A stretch of DNA of 39,236 nt from Candidatus Gastranaerophilales bacterium (GCA_947624975.1 CANQMP010000016.1:1-39236); one strand, 5' to 3'. Shown: positions 1-8,374, counted from the first letter of the stretch. Translations and numbers: made by a program. The notes: generated by a model not told the origin, from the letters alone.

Positions 1-219
1 AACAAATACGGTATTGATGTGTTTGAGTTTACTATACTTAATAAAGGTCTTCAACCATACGGTATACAGGGAGATACTTTCTTCCCTTTTGAATCAAGTT
101 GTGCTAAAGGTTATAATAGTGATGGGCATGGTTGTACGGCATGGGTAATATACAATGAAAACATGGATTATTTGCATTGTGATGACCTATCTTGGAATGG
201 CAAACACAAATGCGATTAA
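1..219 (+). CDS. Prepilin-type N-methylation protein, C-terminal fragment (5' end outside window)
   Basis: An open frame runs from base 1 to a TAA at 217-219 and has no start inside the window, so this is the 3' end of a gene that begins upstream. The 72 visible residues include N-K-Y-G-I-D-V-F near the start and G-C-T-A-W-V-I-Y-N further on. This resembles the C-terminal part of secreted pseudopilin-like proteins that are abundant in Vampirovibrionia genomes, where a calcium-loop-like 'D-x-N-G...G' stretch precedes the 'G-x-D-x-F' segment. Cysteines near positions 29, 39, 54 and 71 fit an exported, possibly disulfide-bonded domain. The prepilin peptidase motif itself cannot be seen. Family assignment is by resemblance to the two pilin-like genes further along and is fairly secure; the precise role is unknown. 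Confidence 0.65.
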   Translation, partial: NKYGIDVFEFTILNKGLQPYGIQGDTFFPFESSCAKGYNSDGHGCTAWVIYNENMDYLHCDDLSWNGKHKCD

Positions 220-302
220 TAGCTCCCTCCCCAGTGGGTTTTAGCAAAAAGTAGGATGGGTGGAACAATTGTCATTTCACCCATCAATTATCGATATAAT
301 AT

Positions 303-720
303 GACCTCTCACCCTAACCTTCTCTCGCAGTGGGAGAGGGGGTTAACCCACCCCAGCCCTCCCTTGAAAAGGGAGGGGAAAACCGTACCCCACCCTTGCC
401 CTCCCCATTGGGGGAGGGTGAAAAATTAGTTCCTTCCCTTTTTAAGGGAAGGTTAGGATGGGTTTTATTAGCTGAGGCATTCGCTCGCAATGACAGTTGA
501 CCCCTCACCCTAGCCCTCTCCCGCAGGGGGAGAGGGGGTTAACCCACCCCAGCCCTCCCTTGAAAAGGGAGGGGAAAACCGTACCCCACCCTTGCCCTCC
601 CCATTGGGGGAGGGTGAAAAATTAGTTCCTTCCCTTTTTAAGGGAAGGTTAGGATGGGTTTTATTAGCTGAGGCATTCGCTCGCAATGACAGTTGACCCC
701 TCACCCTAGCCCTCTCCCGC
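303..720. repeat. 196-bp tandem repeat, two units plus a partial third
   Basis: Units start at 303, 499 and 695 with GACC(C/T)CTCACCCTA and have an exact period of 196 bp. The first two are complete and almost identical; their differences sit in the first 25 bases. The third breaks off after about 26 bases at CTCTCCCGCA, where a different module (GAAGGTCAATTCGACGGGG) begins. Each unit holds four consecutive hairpins with stems of about 9 bp and ends with GAGGCATTCGCTCGCAATGA. That last module is also present, reversed, at 19602 and 38577. Confidence 0.9.
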
Positions 721-777
721 ATGAAGGTCAATTCGACGGGGCGAGGAAAAATCTCACGTTAGCACCAAATATTGCGT

Positions 778-837
778 GCAGGCTCAGCCTGCCACTTTTC
801 ACTTCTCACTTAAAGTTTGCGTGCAGACTCAGTCTGC
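778..837. repeat. Two GCAG-stem hairpins with paired base changes
   Basis: Two copies of a 15-bp palindrome-like hairpin sit at 778-792 (GCAGGCTCAGCCTGC) and 823-837 (GCAGACTCAGTCTGC), each followed by CACTTTTCACT. The fifth and eleventh bases differ together (G-C versus A-T), so the stem is kept. A third copy of the A-T form is at 20002-20016 in island B. Confidence 0.8.
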
Positions 838-1021
838 CACTTTTCACTCATTCAAAATCCTTTTTCATATTCTGACCTTTCTTGTAAACTAATTTTGCCT
901 TTTTAAAAAAAATCATTAAGTTCATGGAGAAATTTATCTACTGAATTTGAATGATTTTTTGACTTTTCGGTGTATAAATTTCGCAAACATACGATAATAT
1001 AATTGTAGAAAGGCAGGAAAA

Positions 1022-1363
1022 ATGTTTAACGGTTTTTATCCGAGATATGAATTAGCAGGCAGAATACAGCATACCAAAATTGACACGGGAGTCGGAAATA
1101 TGCCCTCTGCAAGGCTTTCACGTGTTGAAGATAATACTTCTCCTGATTTTAAACAGGTATTTTCGGGACTTGTTGAGGATTTGAACACCGAGTTAAATGC
1201 TCCCGATAATTTGCTGAAAGACGTTATGTCTGGCTCAAAAAACGTTGATATCCACGATGTTATGACTGCAATCTCAAAATCCGAAATATCAATCAATGTA
1301 GCTACACAAATTACGGGAAAAATCATTCAAGCGTATGATAGAATTACGCAAATTCAGGTGTAG
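1022..1363 (+). CDS. fliE: Flagellar hook-basal body protein FliE
   Basis: FliE is a small rod/MS-ring junction protein that links the FliF ring to the rod and is exported by the flagellar type III system. The 113-residue product has the expected C-terminal FliE pattern: P-D-N-L, then V-D-I-H-D-V-M-T-A-I-S-K-S-E-I-S, and a last segment Q-I-T-G-K-I-I-Q-A-Y-D-R-I-T-Q-I-Q-V that mirrors the usual 'VRNKLVDAYQEIMRMQ' ending. The N-terminal half is not conserved, as is normal. An AGGAAAAATG start context supports the ATG at 1022. It begins the operon and lies 20 bp before fliF. Its size and position match canonical fliE-fliF order. Confidence 0.85.
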   Translation: MFNGFYPRYELAGRIQHTKIDTGVGNMPSARLSRVEDNTSPDFKQVFSGLVEDLNTELNAPDNLLKDVMSGSKNVDIHDVMTAISKSEISINVATQITGKIIQAYDRITQIQV

Positions 1364-1383
1364 TATAATCTTGGGGACTAATT

Positions 1384-3051
1384 ATGGACTTCAAAGCATT
1401 ACTTGAGAATAAAGTTTTACTTTACGGACTTATCGGAGGAATAGTCCTGATACTTGCTATTGCTTTGATTTGCGGAATTGCAGGGTCTTCAAAAAAATCC
1501 GCCGCAGGAACGGAAATTACAAACGAACCGCTTAAAGAAAATGTCGATTTGCTTACAACCGATAATGCCGGAAAAGCTATTGAAATTCAGGCATTACTTG
1601 CAAAATACGATATTGTGGTAAGCAGAAGATTAGACGGTACAAAATCAATTCTTTATTTGAAAAAAGGCGACTGCAAAACAGGCAGAAAAGCTTGCTACAC
1701 GACAGACAGAGATATGGCACTGATACAGATTGTCCAGAGCGGTTTAATGGATCAAAATGTCGGCTTGGAAATATTTGATCAGGGCGATTTTACATCAACA
1801 AAAGAAGATAAAAAAATAAGACTTTCAAGAGCGATAAACGGCGAACTCGCAAGGTTAATCAGACGTATTGACGGTGTTGATACCGCATCTGTTTTTATCT
1901 CTATTCCCGAACAGACAATGTTTACCTCAATGCAAAAACCCGTGACCGCAACGGTTCAGCTTACTCTCGCAAAAGATGCTTCAAAACTAGACCAGTTAAA
2001 AGTTAAAGCAATTACGAATTTACTCTTGGGCAGTGTGTCGGGGTTAACGGCTGAAAATATTGCGATTACAGATACTAACGGAAACACTTATCACAGTATT
2101 ATGGACGCGGAAGATGAAATGCTTCGCAGACTTGAAGAAAACGACAAATATATGACCTCGAAAGTTAATCAGCAGTTGGACAGACTTATCGGTCAGGGTA
2201 ATTATATAGCGACTGTCAGCACGTTTTTAAGACAAGCTCCTGTTGAAAAATTTACGATAGATTACGATCCTGAAAGAAAAGCATCCGTCAGCGAACAGAC
2301 TTTCTCCGAAGGTTTGGGCGATCAAACTTCCGACACCAACAGAAACGTAAATGCGGTAAGTGTTTATCTCCCGAACGGTTTGCCTAACGGTTCTTCCGAT
2401 TCAAGTCAGAACAGAAATTATTCACGTACGGCATCGGAAACGCAGTACGGAGTTACAAAAACTCAAACTAACGAATACATTAAACCGGGCGTTATAGAAG
2501 AAATTTCCATTGCGGTTACACTTGACAGAAACGCACTTCCGTCAAATACGACTTTGGAAGAACTTAAAGAATTAATAGCAAAAGCCGCAAGCCCGAAAGT
2601 TACGGCAGAAAATGTATCCATAGCATTTTCGGATTCCACCGATCCGTATCTTGCAACCGACAGACCCGCAAATCTGCCTAAACCCGATGAAACAGGAAAT
2701 CCGTGGTGGCTTACTATCGCTTTGAGTGCATTAGGTTTAATTGTGTTATTTAAGATTATATCAAATAAAGTTCAGCAAATTCAGGAAGCAAACGAACGTG
2801 AAGTTGAAATGCTCAGAAAAATGAATGCTCAACAGGAACAACAGTTAACCGATATTAACCAAAGAGCGGCACAGCTTGCGGAACGTCAGTCCGAACTGGC
2901 ACAAGGACTTGTTGAACAACAACAGAGAGGTTACATCGAACAACAGCCCGACAGGCTGCTGGATACAATTAATGAGTTGTCAAGCGAACTTGCAAACGCT
3001 GACGAAGAAGAAGCGGGTGAAAAAATAAAAAGCTGGATTGAACAGGGTTAA
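1384..3051 (+). CDS. fliF: Flagellar MS-ring protein FliF
   Basis: FliF forms the MS ring in the cytoplasmic membrane, the platform for the export apparatus and the rotor. The 555-residue product has an N-terminal membrane helix (about residues 12-33), a periplasmic ring-building region with R-A-I-N-G-E-L-A-R-L-I-R-R-I-D-G-V-D-T-A-S-V-F-I-S-I-P and the low-complexity Asn/Ser-rich insert near 305-350, a second helix (W-W-L-T-I-A-L-S-A-L-G-L-I-V-L-F) and a cytosolic Gln/Glu-rich coiled coil. The last residues, G-E-K-I-K-S-W-I-E-Q, resemble the short FliF tail that binds FliG. This supports a partner for the next gene. A GGGGA box precedes the ATG. Type III secretion SctJ is the alternative, but SctJ is a much shorter lipoprotein, so FliF is preferred. 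Confidence 0.88.
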   Translation: MDFKALLENKVLLYGLIGGIVLILAIALICGIAGSSKKSAAGTEITNEPLKENVDLLTTDNAGKAIEIQALLAKYDIVVSRRLDGTKSILYLKKGDCKTGRKACYTTDRDMALIQIVQSGLMDQNVGLEIFDQGDFTSTKEDKKIRLSRAINGELARLIRRIDGVDTASVFISIPEQTMFTSMQKPVTATVQLTLAKDASKLDQLKVKAITNLLLGSVSGLTAENIAITDTNGNTYHSIMDAEDEMLRRLEENDKYMTSKVNQQLDRLIGQGNYIATVSTFLRQAPVEKFTIDYDPERKASVSEQTFSEGLGDQTSDTNRNVNAVSVYLPNGLPNGSSDSSQNRNYSRTASETQYGVTKTQTNEYIKPGVIEEISIAVTLDRNALPSNTTLEELKELIAKAASPKVTAENVSIAFSDSTDPYLATDRPANLPKPDETGNPWWLTIALSALGLIVLFKIISNKVQQIQEANEREVEMLRKMNAQQEQQLTDINQRAAQLAERQSELAQGLVEQQQRGYIEQQPDRLLDTINELSSELANADEEEAGEKIKSWIEQG

Positions 3052-3068
3052 GGAAGGGAAAAAGCCTT

Positions 3069-4082
3069 ATGGCTATAGAAGGATTTGATTATCAAAATTT
3101 TGCTCAGAATTTGGCACAGCAGGCGTTGGAACTTATCCCTGCCGATTTTAACGAAAATCAAAAAAATTATGTGGCAAATACTCTGCTTAATTTCTCAACG
3201 ATAGCTGGTCAGGCGCTTTACGACGATAAAGAATCGAATTTTAATGCCGATCAGGCGGTGATGATTACCCAAATTATTGCGGAATGGTCGTTTCACAAAT
3301 CCATTGACTTAATTCGTTCGGGAATTCCTCAACAGTATTGGGATCCCATTATGCAGAAAATTGCGTTTACGATTTTTGAGGTCGCCAAAAACGCATTTAA
3401 ACAAAATCTACCGCAAGACCAGTGTTTACAGGTTATTGAACACCATGTTAAAAAGACGTATCTTGACTGTATTGCAGAATTAAAAGATAAAAACCTTATA
3501 GATGACGGGTTAATGGAACAGGCGGCACATCAGTCAAATATTGATGCAATGGTTCAACAACAGATAGAAACGCCTGCCGAACAACAAATTCCGCAGGTTC
3601 GGGAAGAAGTTCCGCCTGCTCCTCAAAATGGTGTGCCCGCTCAAACCCCTCAAGACGCGTTTTCAAATGTCGATACAAAGATTTTGAAACTCGCTACGCT
3701 TGCCATGCTTTTCAGACAGGTTAAGCAGGAAAAAGTTCAGTCCATCTTGAATAAAATTGATTCCGACGATGCCACATCCGTTATAAAATTTATGGATATG
3801 GATAATTTGGATGAAAAAGTTGACCATAAGGCCGCAATGAGGTGTTTGGAGGACTTTAAGTCCAATGTTCCGAGAGGTAAAGCTTCTATATCTACGGCAA
3901 GCATAGTTGAAAGAATTAAAAATGTTGCGGAAAATTTAGATAAATCACAGTTGGAATTGATATTAAGACCCGAACGTGCAAAGGTGAAAAAGTTTGTCTT
4001 TACGGCTTTAGAGGGAGAATATTATGACATACCGCCGAGAGTTGCAAATATTATTGCCACACATCTTGAAAATAGTGTATAA
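3069..4082 (+). CDS. Divergent FliG-like protein (position of rotor protein FliG)
   Basis: The 337-residue product lies between fliF and fliH, the usual place of fliG, and has the usual FliG length. Residues 1-145 are helical and unlike anything I recognise. A Gln/Pro-rich linker follows (about 165-198). Residues 200-337 are helical, and the stretch M-L-F-R-Q-V-K-Q-E-K-V-Q-S-I-L-N-K-I-D faintly resembles the FliG middle-domain 'EHPQ' region. The C-terminal torque helix of standard FliG, with its conserved Arg/Asp residues, is not evident. The product has no membrane segment. FliG by context is plausible, but a switch-complex or export accessory protein specific to this lineage is also possible. 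SD-like GGAAGGG lies upstream of the ATG. Confidence 0.5.
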   Translation: MAIEGFDYQNFAQNLAQQALELIPADFNENQKNYVANTLLNFSTIAGQALYDDKESNFNADQAVMITQIIAEWSFHKSIDLIRSGIPQQYWDPIMQKIAFTIFEVAKNAFKQNLPQDQCLQVIEHHVKKTYLDCIAELKDKNLIDDGLMEQAAHQSNIDAMVQQQIETPAEQQIPQVREEVPPAPQNGVPAQTPQDAFSNVDTKILKLATLAMLFRQVKQEKVQSILNKIDSDDATSVIKFMDMDNLDEKVDHKAAMRCLEDFKSNVPRGKASISTASIVERIKNVAENLDKSQLELILRPERAKVKKFVFTALEGEYYDIPPRVANIIATHLENSV

Positions 4083-4083
4083 T
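4054..4083 (+). promoter_or_regulatory. Possible internal promoter before fliH
   Basis: TTGCCA (4054-4059) is separated by 18 bp from TATAAT (4078-4083), and the fliH ATG follows 10 bp later at 4094 with no Shine-Dalgarno sequence in between. This would give a very short leader and could let fliH-flhA be transcribed separately from fliEF. It overlaps the 3' end of the preceding gene. Confidence 0.4.
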
Positions 4084-4093
4084 AATATTAATC

Positions 4094-4804
4094 ATGATTA
4101 TTAAAAAATATACGACAAAAGAAAACGAAAACTTGCCGGAAAGTGATGTTGAAAACACTGCCGAAGTTTTAGAGGAAAAAACCGAACCCGCCGAAGAAGA
4201 AATTGATATTTTCAATCTTGATAATATTGATTTCAAGCAGCGTCAGGAAAGACGAAAAGGCGACAGACGAAGGGGATTTCGACGTACTGACGACAGAAAT
4301 TTAATTTCACGTGCAAGAGAAGAAGCCCAAAGTATAAAAGAGGCTTCGGCAAAAGAGGGTTACGAGGACGGTTTGCGTCAGGCAAAAGCCGATGTTGAGG
4401 AGGTTAAAAACGCAATTTCAGCTTTCCTTACCGCTAAACAGGATGTTTTTAACTATATTGCACCGAGTATTCTTGAAATAAGTATTGATATTGCAAAAAA
4501 AATTATTAAAAAAGAGATAGAACAAAATTCTTCAATCGTTCTTGATAACATAAAAGAAATGCTGAAAACCTTATCAAGAGAAGAAACAAAAGTTCAATTA
4601 AAGGTTAACCCTGCTCAGGTGTCGCTTTTAAAAACGGAAGTTCCTCAAATTGCGAGTGATATCGGACTTGAGGCAAAAATAATAATCGTTGGTGATGAAT
4701 CTGTAATGGAAGGCGGGTGTATGGTTACTACAACAAACGGTGTGATAGATGCGACGATTGAAACTCAGTTGTCGGTAATAAGTGAGGCTCTAAAAGGAAT
4801 TTAA
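4094..4804 (+). CDS. fliH: Flagellar export apparatus stator protein FliH
   Basis: FliH is the cytosolic stator of the export ATPase FliI and binds the C-ring. The 236-residue product has an acidic N-terminus, an unusual Arg-rich block (residues 53-68), a helical region with E-G-Y-E-D-G-L-R-Q-A-K (88-98), and a FliH/SctL/V-ATPase-E-like C-terminal domain with V-Q-L-K-V-N-P-A-Q-V-S-L-L-K and G-G-C-M-V-T-T-T-N-G-V-I-D-A-T-I-E-T-Q-L (207-226). The last motif is the hallmark 'GG(C)xxET..G.IDA....QL'. Its TAA overlaps the flhA ATG by one base (TAATG), implying coupled translation. fliI, the usual next gene, is absent here. Confidence 0.8.
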   Translation: MIIKKYTTKENENLPESDVENTAEVLEEKTEPAEEEIDIFNLDNIDFKQRQERRKGDRRRGFRRTDDRNLISRAREEAQSIKEASAKEGYEDGLRQAKADVEEVKNAISAFLTAKQDVFNYIAPSILEISIDIAKKIIKKEIEQNSSIVLDNIKEMLKTLSREETKVQLKVNPAQVSLLKTEVPQIASDIGLEAKIIIVGDESVMEGGCMVTTTNGVIDATIETQLSVISEALKGI

Positions 4805-6897
4805 TGGCACAGGAACAAGCAGGAGGAGGTACAAATTTAAGTGAAGTCTTTATGGCAATATTTGTATTATTGCTCATAATTCTTTTGCTGTGCGAACTTC
4901 CGAACTGGGTCATTAATGTTTCTATCTGTTTAAATATTACGCTGGGTATAGTTTTGCTGATGATTTCTTTGTATGTAAAGAAAACACTTGAACTTGCTTC
5001 ATTCCCGTCAATTATCCTTATCGGAACGATGTTCAGGCTGGTGCTTTCTATAGCTTCAACAAGATGTATTTTGGCAAAAGGCGAGGCGGGCGAAGTAATT
5101 CACGCATTCGGAACGTTCGTAACCGGTGGCAACATGATAGTCGGAGGTGTAATCTTCCTTATTATCACGGTTGTACAGTTCATGGTAATTACGAAAGGTG
5201 CGGAACGTATCGCCGAAGTTGCCGCACGTTTTGCCTTAGATGCCATGCCCGGTAAGCAAATGACTATTGATGCGGATTTTAACGCAGGTTTAATATCGCC
5301 CGAAGAAGCGACAAAAAAACGTGAAGATTTACAAAGAGAATCAAACCTTTTCGGTAGCATGGACGGTGCTATGAAGTTTGTAAAAGGGGATACGATAGCG
5401 GGTATAATTATTACGTTAATCAACATCATCGGCGGTTTGTGTATCGGATGTTTGATGAACCAGATGCCTATTGCGGATGCTGTTTCAAAATACACAACAT
5501 TAACTATCGGTGACGGTTTGGCATCACAAGTTCCGTCTTTGCTGATGTCAATAGCGGCAGGTATTTTTATGACGCGTTCTTCTGCTGCTGACTCTTTAGG
5601 TACTGATGTTACGGGACAAATTATGAGTAAGCCGAATGCTCTCTTTTTGGCTGCCGGATTTTTGTTACTTCTTGCCGTAACAAGCGGTTGGACGGGTTTG
5701 CCGTGGATACCGTTTACTCTGTTTGCAATAGGACTTGGTGTAGGCGGATTTTCAACTTTAATTAATGCGGATGTTCAGTCACAACTCGGTCAGTTGGAAA
5801 GCGTTCGTCAAAATATGCAGGATTTGGTTAACCCGAACCGTATGTACGAGCGTTTGGGGGTTGATGTTTTGAGTTTGCAAGTCGGCTCTAACCTTCTTGT
5901 AATAGCCGACCCCGATCAGGAAGGTCAGTTGCTTGCCAAAATTGCCGCTTTACGTCAGAGGGTAACGGATGAACTGGGTTACATTCTGCCAAACATAAGA
6001 ATTATGGATTCATCCGCACTTGATGCGAACGAATATATGATTTCCATTCGCGGAAATACCGTTGCAACAGGTTACGTTTATCCGGGTAAATTTATGGTTA
6101 TTGCCGACCAGTGGGATGCCTTAAAAAAACAGGTTCCTCAAGATGCAATAATCGGTATTGATCCGACATATCAAACTCAGGCATATTGGATTTCGCCCGA
6201 AGATGCCAAAATGTCACGCTCCGTTACGGCTGTTGATTCAACCGATGTTATCGTAACTCACCTTCAGGAATGCGTAAGAAAACATGTCGATGAAGTCATG
6301 ACAAAAACCGATGTATTGAAATTGATGGAATTGGTTCGTTCGCAAGACCCGACACTGGTTAATGACCTTGTGCCGACAATTATTTCCACAAGCGATTTGA
6401 GAAAAATATTCGTTAACCTTATTCGGGAAAAAGTTTCCATCAAGGATATCATTTTTGTGTTTGAAAGACTTTGTGACTACGCAAGATTTTCAAAAGAACC
6501 CGATATATTATCGGAACGATTACGTGCAGCTTTGGGACGTCAGATTTGTCTTTCAAATGTCGGTGATGATAAAGTTTTGTATGCTTTGACGCTCTCTCCC
6601 GAATGGGAAAAAACACTTGACGACAGTTGTCAAAGAACGGAACTCGGTACGATGTTTCTGTTAAACCCCATGCAAGTTCAGGAGTTAATCGAAACGACTG
6701 CGACGACTTTGATGCGTGCTCATCAGGCATGCGGACAACAGCCTGTAATTTTGTGTTCGCCGAGAATAAGACTTCCGCTCTATCAGCTCCTTGAACGTCA
6801 TATTCCGACGATTGTAGTTATATCGTACTCCGAACTCATAACCGATATAAAAGTGGAGGCTATTGACACAGTCGGGGAATCTTACTCGGTAGAATAA
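4804..6897 (+). CDS. flhA: Flagellar export gate protein FlhA
   Basis: FlhA forms the nonameric export gate in the membrane. The 697-residue product has eight or so membrane helices in residues 15-310, the conserved loop F-P-S-I-I-L-I-G-T-M-F-R-L, and the FHIPEP-family signature at about 131-165 (R-I-A-E-V-A-A-R-F-A-L-D-A-M-P-G-K-Q-M-T-I-D-A-D). The cytosolic domain (about 340-697) binds chaperone-substrate complexes. AAGGA upstream of the ATG within fliH serves as ribosome site. SctV of virulence systems is homologous, but the fliE/fliF context favours FlhA. The gene ends 2 bp from the stop of the convergent transglycosylase gene. Confidence 0.92.
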   Translation: MAQEQAGGGTNLSEVFMAIFVLLLIILLLCELPNWVINVSICLNITLGIVLLMISLYVKKTLELASFPSIILIGTMFRLVLSIASTRCILAKGEAGEVIHAFGTFVTGGNMIVGGVIFLIITVVQFMVITKGAERIAEVAARFALDAMPGKQMTIDADFNAGLISPEEATKKREDLQRESNLFGSMDGAMKFVKGDTIAGIIITLINIIGGLCIGCLMNQMPIADAVSKYTTLTIGDGLASQVPSLLMSIAAGIFMTRSSAADSLGTDVTGQIMSKPNALFLAAGFLLLLAVTSGWTGLPWIPFTLFAIGLGVGGFSTLINADVQSQLGQLESVRQNMQDLVNPNRMYERLGVDVLSLQVGSNLLVIADPDQEGQLLAKIAALRQRVTDELGYILPNIRIMDSSALDANEYMISIRGNTVATGYVYPGKFMVIADQWDALKKQVPQDAIIGIDPTYQTQAYWISPEDAKMSRSVTAVDSTDVIVTHLQECVRKHVDEVMTKTDVLKLMELVRSQDPTLVNDLVPTIISTSDLRKIFVNLIREKVSIKDIIFVFERLCDYARFSKEPDILSERLRAALGRQICLSNVGDDKVLYALTLSPEWEKTLDDSCQRTELGTMFLLNPMQVQELIETTATTLMRAHQACGQQPVILCSPRIRLPLYQLLERHIPTIVVISYSELITDIKVEAIDTVGESYSVE

Positions 6898-6899
6898 GA

Positions 6900-7988
6900 T
6901 TAGGTTAATGGTCTTTCTTCATACTTGAAACTTGAAATCGCGCCTGCACTATTGTTTATTTTGTTATGATAATCTTCTACCGCAGCGCCGTAAGCAAGTT
7001 TAGCAGAACTTCCGTTATATGCGATCGCCGCTGATTTAATATCGCCTTTACTTTTGTTTAAGTATCTCCTTAATACCAGCGTACCAAACCTGATATTAAA
7101 TTCGGGGTCTTTGTTTGAATGTAAATAATCATATATTTTTTGATAAAGAGCCTCTCTTTCTTCCTGCGTTTTTGCGGATTTAGGCTCAAAATCTCTGCTT
7201 AAAAGTAATTCTTCCATTTCGGGGCCGTAAATATTTTCTTTTATTTCATGGTATTTTTTATCTCCTGCGTAGCCGAGATAATCTTTTATCGGTGCGGATG
7301 TTAATTGCATGTAGCCATTACCGTTTTCCCCGACGACTTTTGGACTTAAACCTTGAAATGCTACTTCTCTTTGAATAATTGCGATAACAAGTTTCGGATC
7401 GACCCCGTATTCAATACCTGAATTAATTGCAAAATTAATCATATCACTAAATTCTTTGAGTAATTTTTCCTGTTCCGGTGTTCTGTCAGAAGGCGTAATA
7501 TTTTTAATTTCAGGGATTTTACTGAAATATTTTATGATATTATCGTTTGCATCCGTACCTTTATTTATGACATAATCTTCCAAAAGTTCTTTGTTGTATT
7601 GAAATTCTGCCTCATTTTCGTAAACTTTTTTACCGTAATATCTTTTTATATGGGTTTTAACATTTGTTATATCACCGTCTTGTGTTATTTCCGTGTTGCT
7701 TTCCAGCAAAACTTTACCTGTGGTTTTATCGGTTATGGTTTTATTTACTGTGTCGCCGTTTTTTTGAATATTTGTTTCGTAATTACATTTATCTTCCGAA
7801 GGTTTGTCCGTATTTGATAAATCCATTACACGGCTGAATGTTCCTTTTACGGAATCGTCCTCACATTTATTATCTTTAAAGGAATTAAAATTGAAAATGA
7901 GTTTTTTAAAATCAGTGAAACTAAATTCTATTTCCTGTTTAGGAGGTCGAAGCGGTGAGATAAAATCTGTTTTTGAAATGTCCGTCAT
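6900..7988 (-). CDS. Cytosol-start lytic transglycosylase-like (SLT) protein, no signal peptide
   Basis: The 362-residue product has a lysozyme-like SLT domain at about 180-345. It contains I-A-I-I-Q-R-E-V-A-F (candidate catalytic Glu208), G-N-G-Y-M-Q-L-T (223-230), N-I-R-F-G-T-L-V-L-R-R-Y-L and A-I-A-Y-N-G. These match the E-S, GLMQ, N(I)..G..YL and AYNGG motifs of the family, although the residue after the Glu is Val rather than Ser. Residues 1-170 are polar and low in hydrophobicity, with no signal peptide or membrane helix. An AAGGA box 6 nt before the ATG fixes the start. It converges on flhA with a 2-bp gap. Rod-cap hydrolases such as FlgJ cross the membrane through the flagellar export system, so this could be an export substrate; that is inference. 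Confidence 0.7.
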   Translation of the reverse strand: MTDISKTDFISPLRPPKQEIEFSFTDFKKLIFNFNSFKDNKCEDDSVKGTFSRVMDLSNTDKPSEDKCNYETNIQKNGDTVNKTITDKTTGKVLLESNTEITQDGDITNVKTHIKRYYGKKVYENEAEFQYNKELLEDYVINKGTDANDNIIKYFSKIPEIKNITPSDRTPEQEKLLKEFSDMINFAINSGIEYGVDPKLVIAIIQREVAFQGLSPKVVGENGNGYMQLTSAPIKDYLGYAGDKKYHEIKENIYGPEMEELLLSRDFEPKSAKTQEEREALYQKIYDYLHSNKDPEFNIRFGTLVLRRYLNKSKGDIKSAAIAYNGSSAKLAYGAAVEDYHNKINNSAGAISSFKYEERPLT

Positions 7989-8121
7989 AATTTTTCCTTA
8001 ATCTTCTACACTGTTTTTAACGGCATAAATCCTTTTAAACTTTAACAATTCTTTTGCGGAAATTAATAAAATTTAATATTTCTTACCAATGTTTAAAAAT
8101 TTCTTGTATTATTAAAATATA

Positions 8122-8328
8122 ATGAAATCCGTTATTTTATTTTTAATAAGTATTTATCAGAAAATATCAAAGCACACTCCTCCTGTTTGCAGGTTTACGC
8201 CGACATGCTCGGAGTATACAAGGCAGGCTGTTGAAAAATACGGTGTTTTAAAAGGTTTGTGGCTCGGTGTTAAACGGATTTCCAAATGCCATCCGCTCCA
8301 CGAAGGCGGTTATGACCCCGTTCCATAA
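8122..8328 (+). CDS. yidD: Membrane protein insertion efficiency factor YidD
   Basis: YidD is a small membrane-associated protein that assists YidC-dependent insertion. The 68-residue product has an N-terminal hydrophobic helix and the invariant [10 protein letters not shown], followed by A-V-E-K-Y-G and the G-x-K-R-I-x-K-C-H-P-x-x-x-G-G-Y-D-P-V-P ending. Length and motif order are those of the family. No Shine-Dalgarno sequence is present; TATTAT at 8107-8112 lies close to the ATG. Canonical neighbours rnpA, rpmH and yidC are not here, so the gene is displaced from the origin-type cluster. Confidence 0.93.
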   Translation: MKSVILFLISIYQKISKHTPPVCRFTPTCSEYTRQAVEKYGVLKGLWLGVKRISKCHPLHEGGYDPVP

Positions 8329-8345
8329 TATTTCTTTATAATTAA

Positions 8346-8374
8346 TTGCAAATAATTTAAAATTTTTATATTAT
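8346..8374 (+). promoter_or_regulatory. Promoter of response regulator gene, leaderless geometry
   Basis: TTGCAA (8346-8351), 17-bp spacer, TATTAT (8369-8374), then six bases to the ATG at 8381. No Shine-Dalgarno sequence is present. A start site 7 bp past the -10 would coincide with the A of the ATG. Confidence 0.6.

Larger units (their letters stand above)
220..870. repeat. Repeat island A: GC-rich hairpin mosaic
   Basis: This gene-free stretch is packed with short, GC-rich inverted repeats unlike the AT-rich coding DNA around it. Stems such as CCCTCTCCC/GGGAGAGGG, CCCTCCCTT/AAGGGAGGG and CCTTCCCTT/AAGGGAAGG follow each other closely. It contains a 196-bp tandem repeat and, at its right end, two GCAG-stem hairpins. 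The same modules recur at 19555-20045 and 38490-39236, partly in reverse orientation. Open frames across it (for example 314-508 and 510-731 on the minus strand) are by-products of the repeats. From 871 to 1021 I see only AT-rich sequence leading to fliE, with a TTGACT at 959-964 and a TATAAT at 998-1003 that are too far apart to be a standard pair. Confidence 0.85.

Noticed and set aside
303-720. CRISPR array
   Set aside because: There are only two long, nearly identical units with no short repeats separated by unique spacers, and no cas gene is nearby.
314-731. Minus-strand ORFs with Pro/Gly-rich products across the tandem repeat
   Set aside because: They repeat with the 196-bp DNA unit, have no ribosome site and mirror the hairpin sequences; they are by-products of repeat DNA.
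950-1021. Flagellar sigma-28 promoter for fliE
   Set aside because: TAAA and CGATAA are both present, but the gap is about 4 bp too short for the TAAA-N15-GCCGATAA consensus.
5100-5495. 131-residue minus-strand ORF inside flhA
   Set aside because: It lies wholly antisense to a strongly conserved coding region and has no ribosome site.
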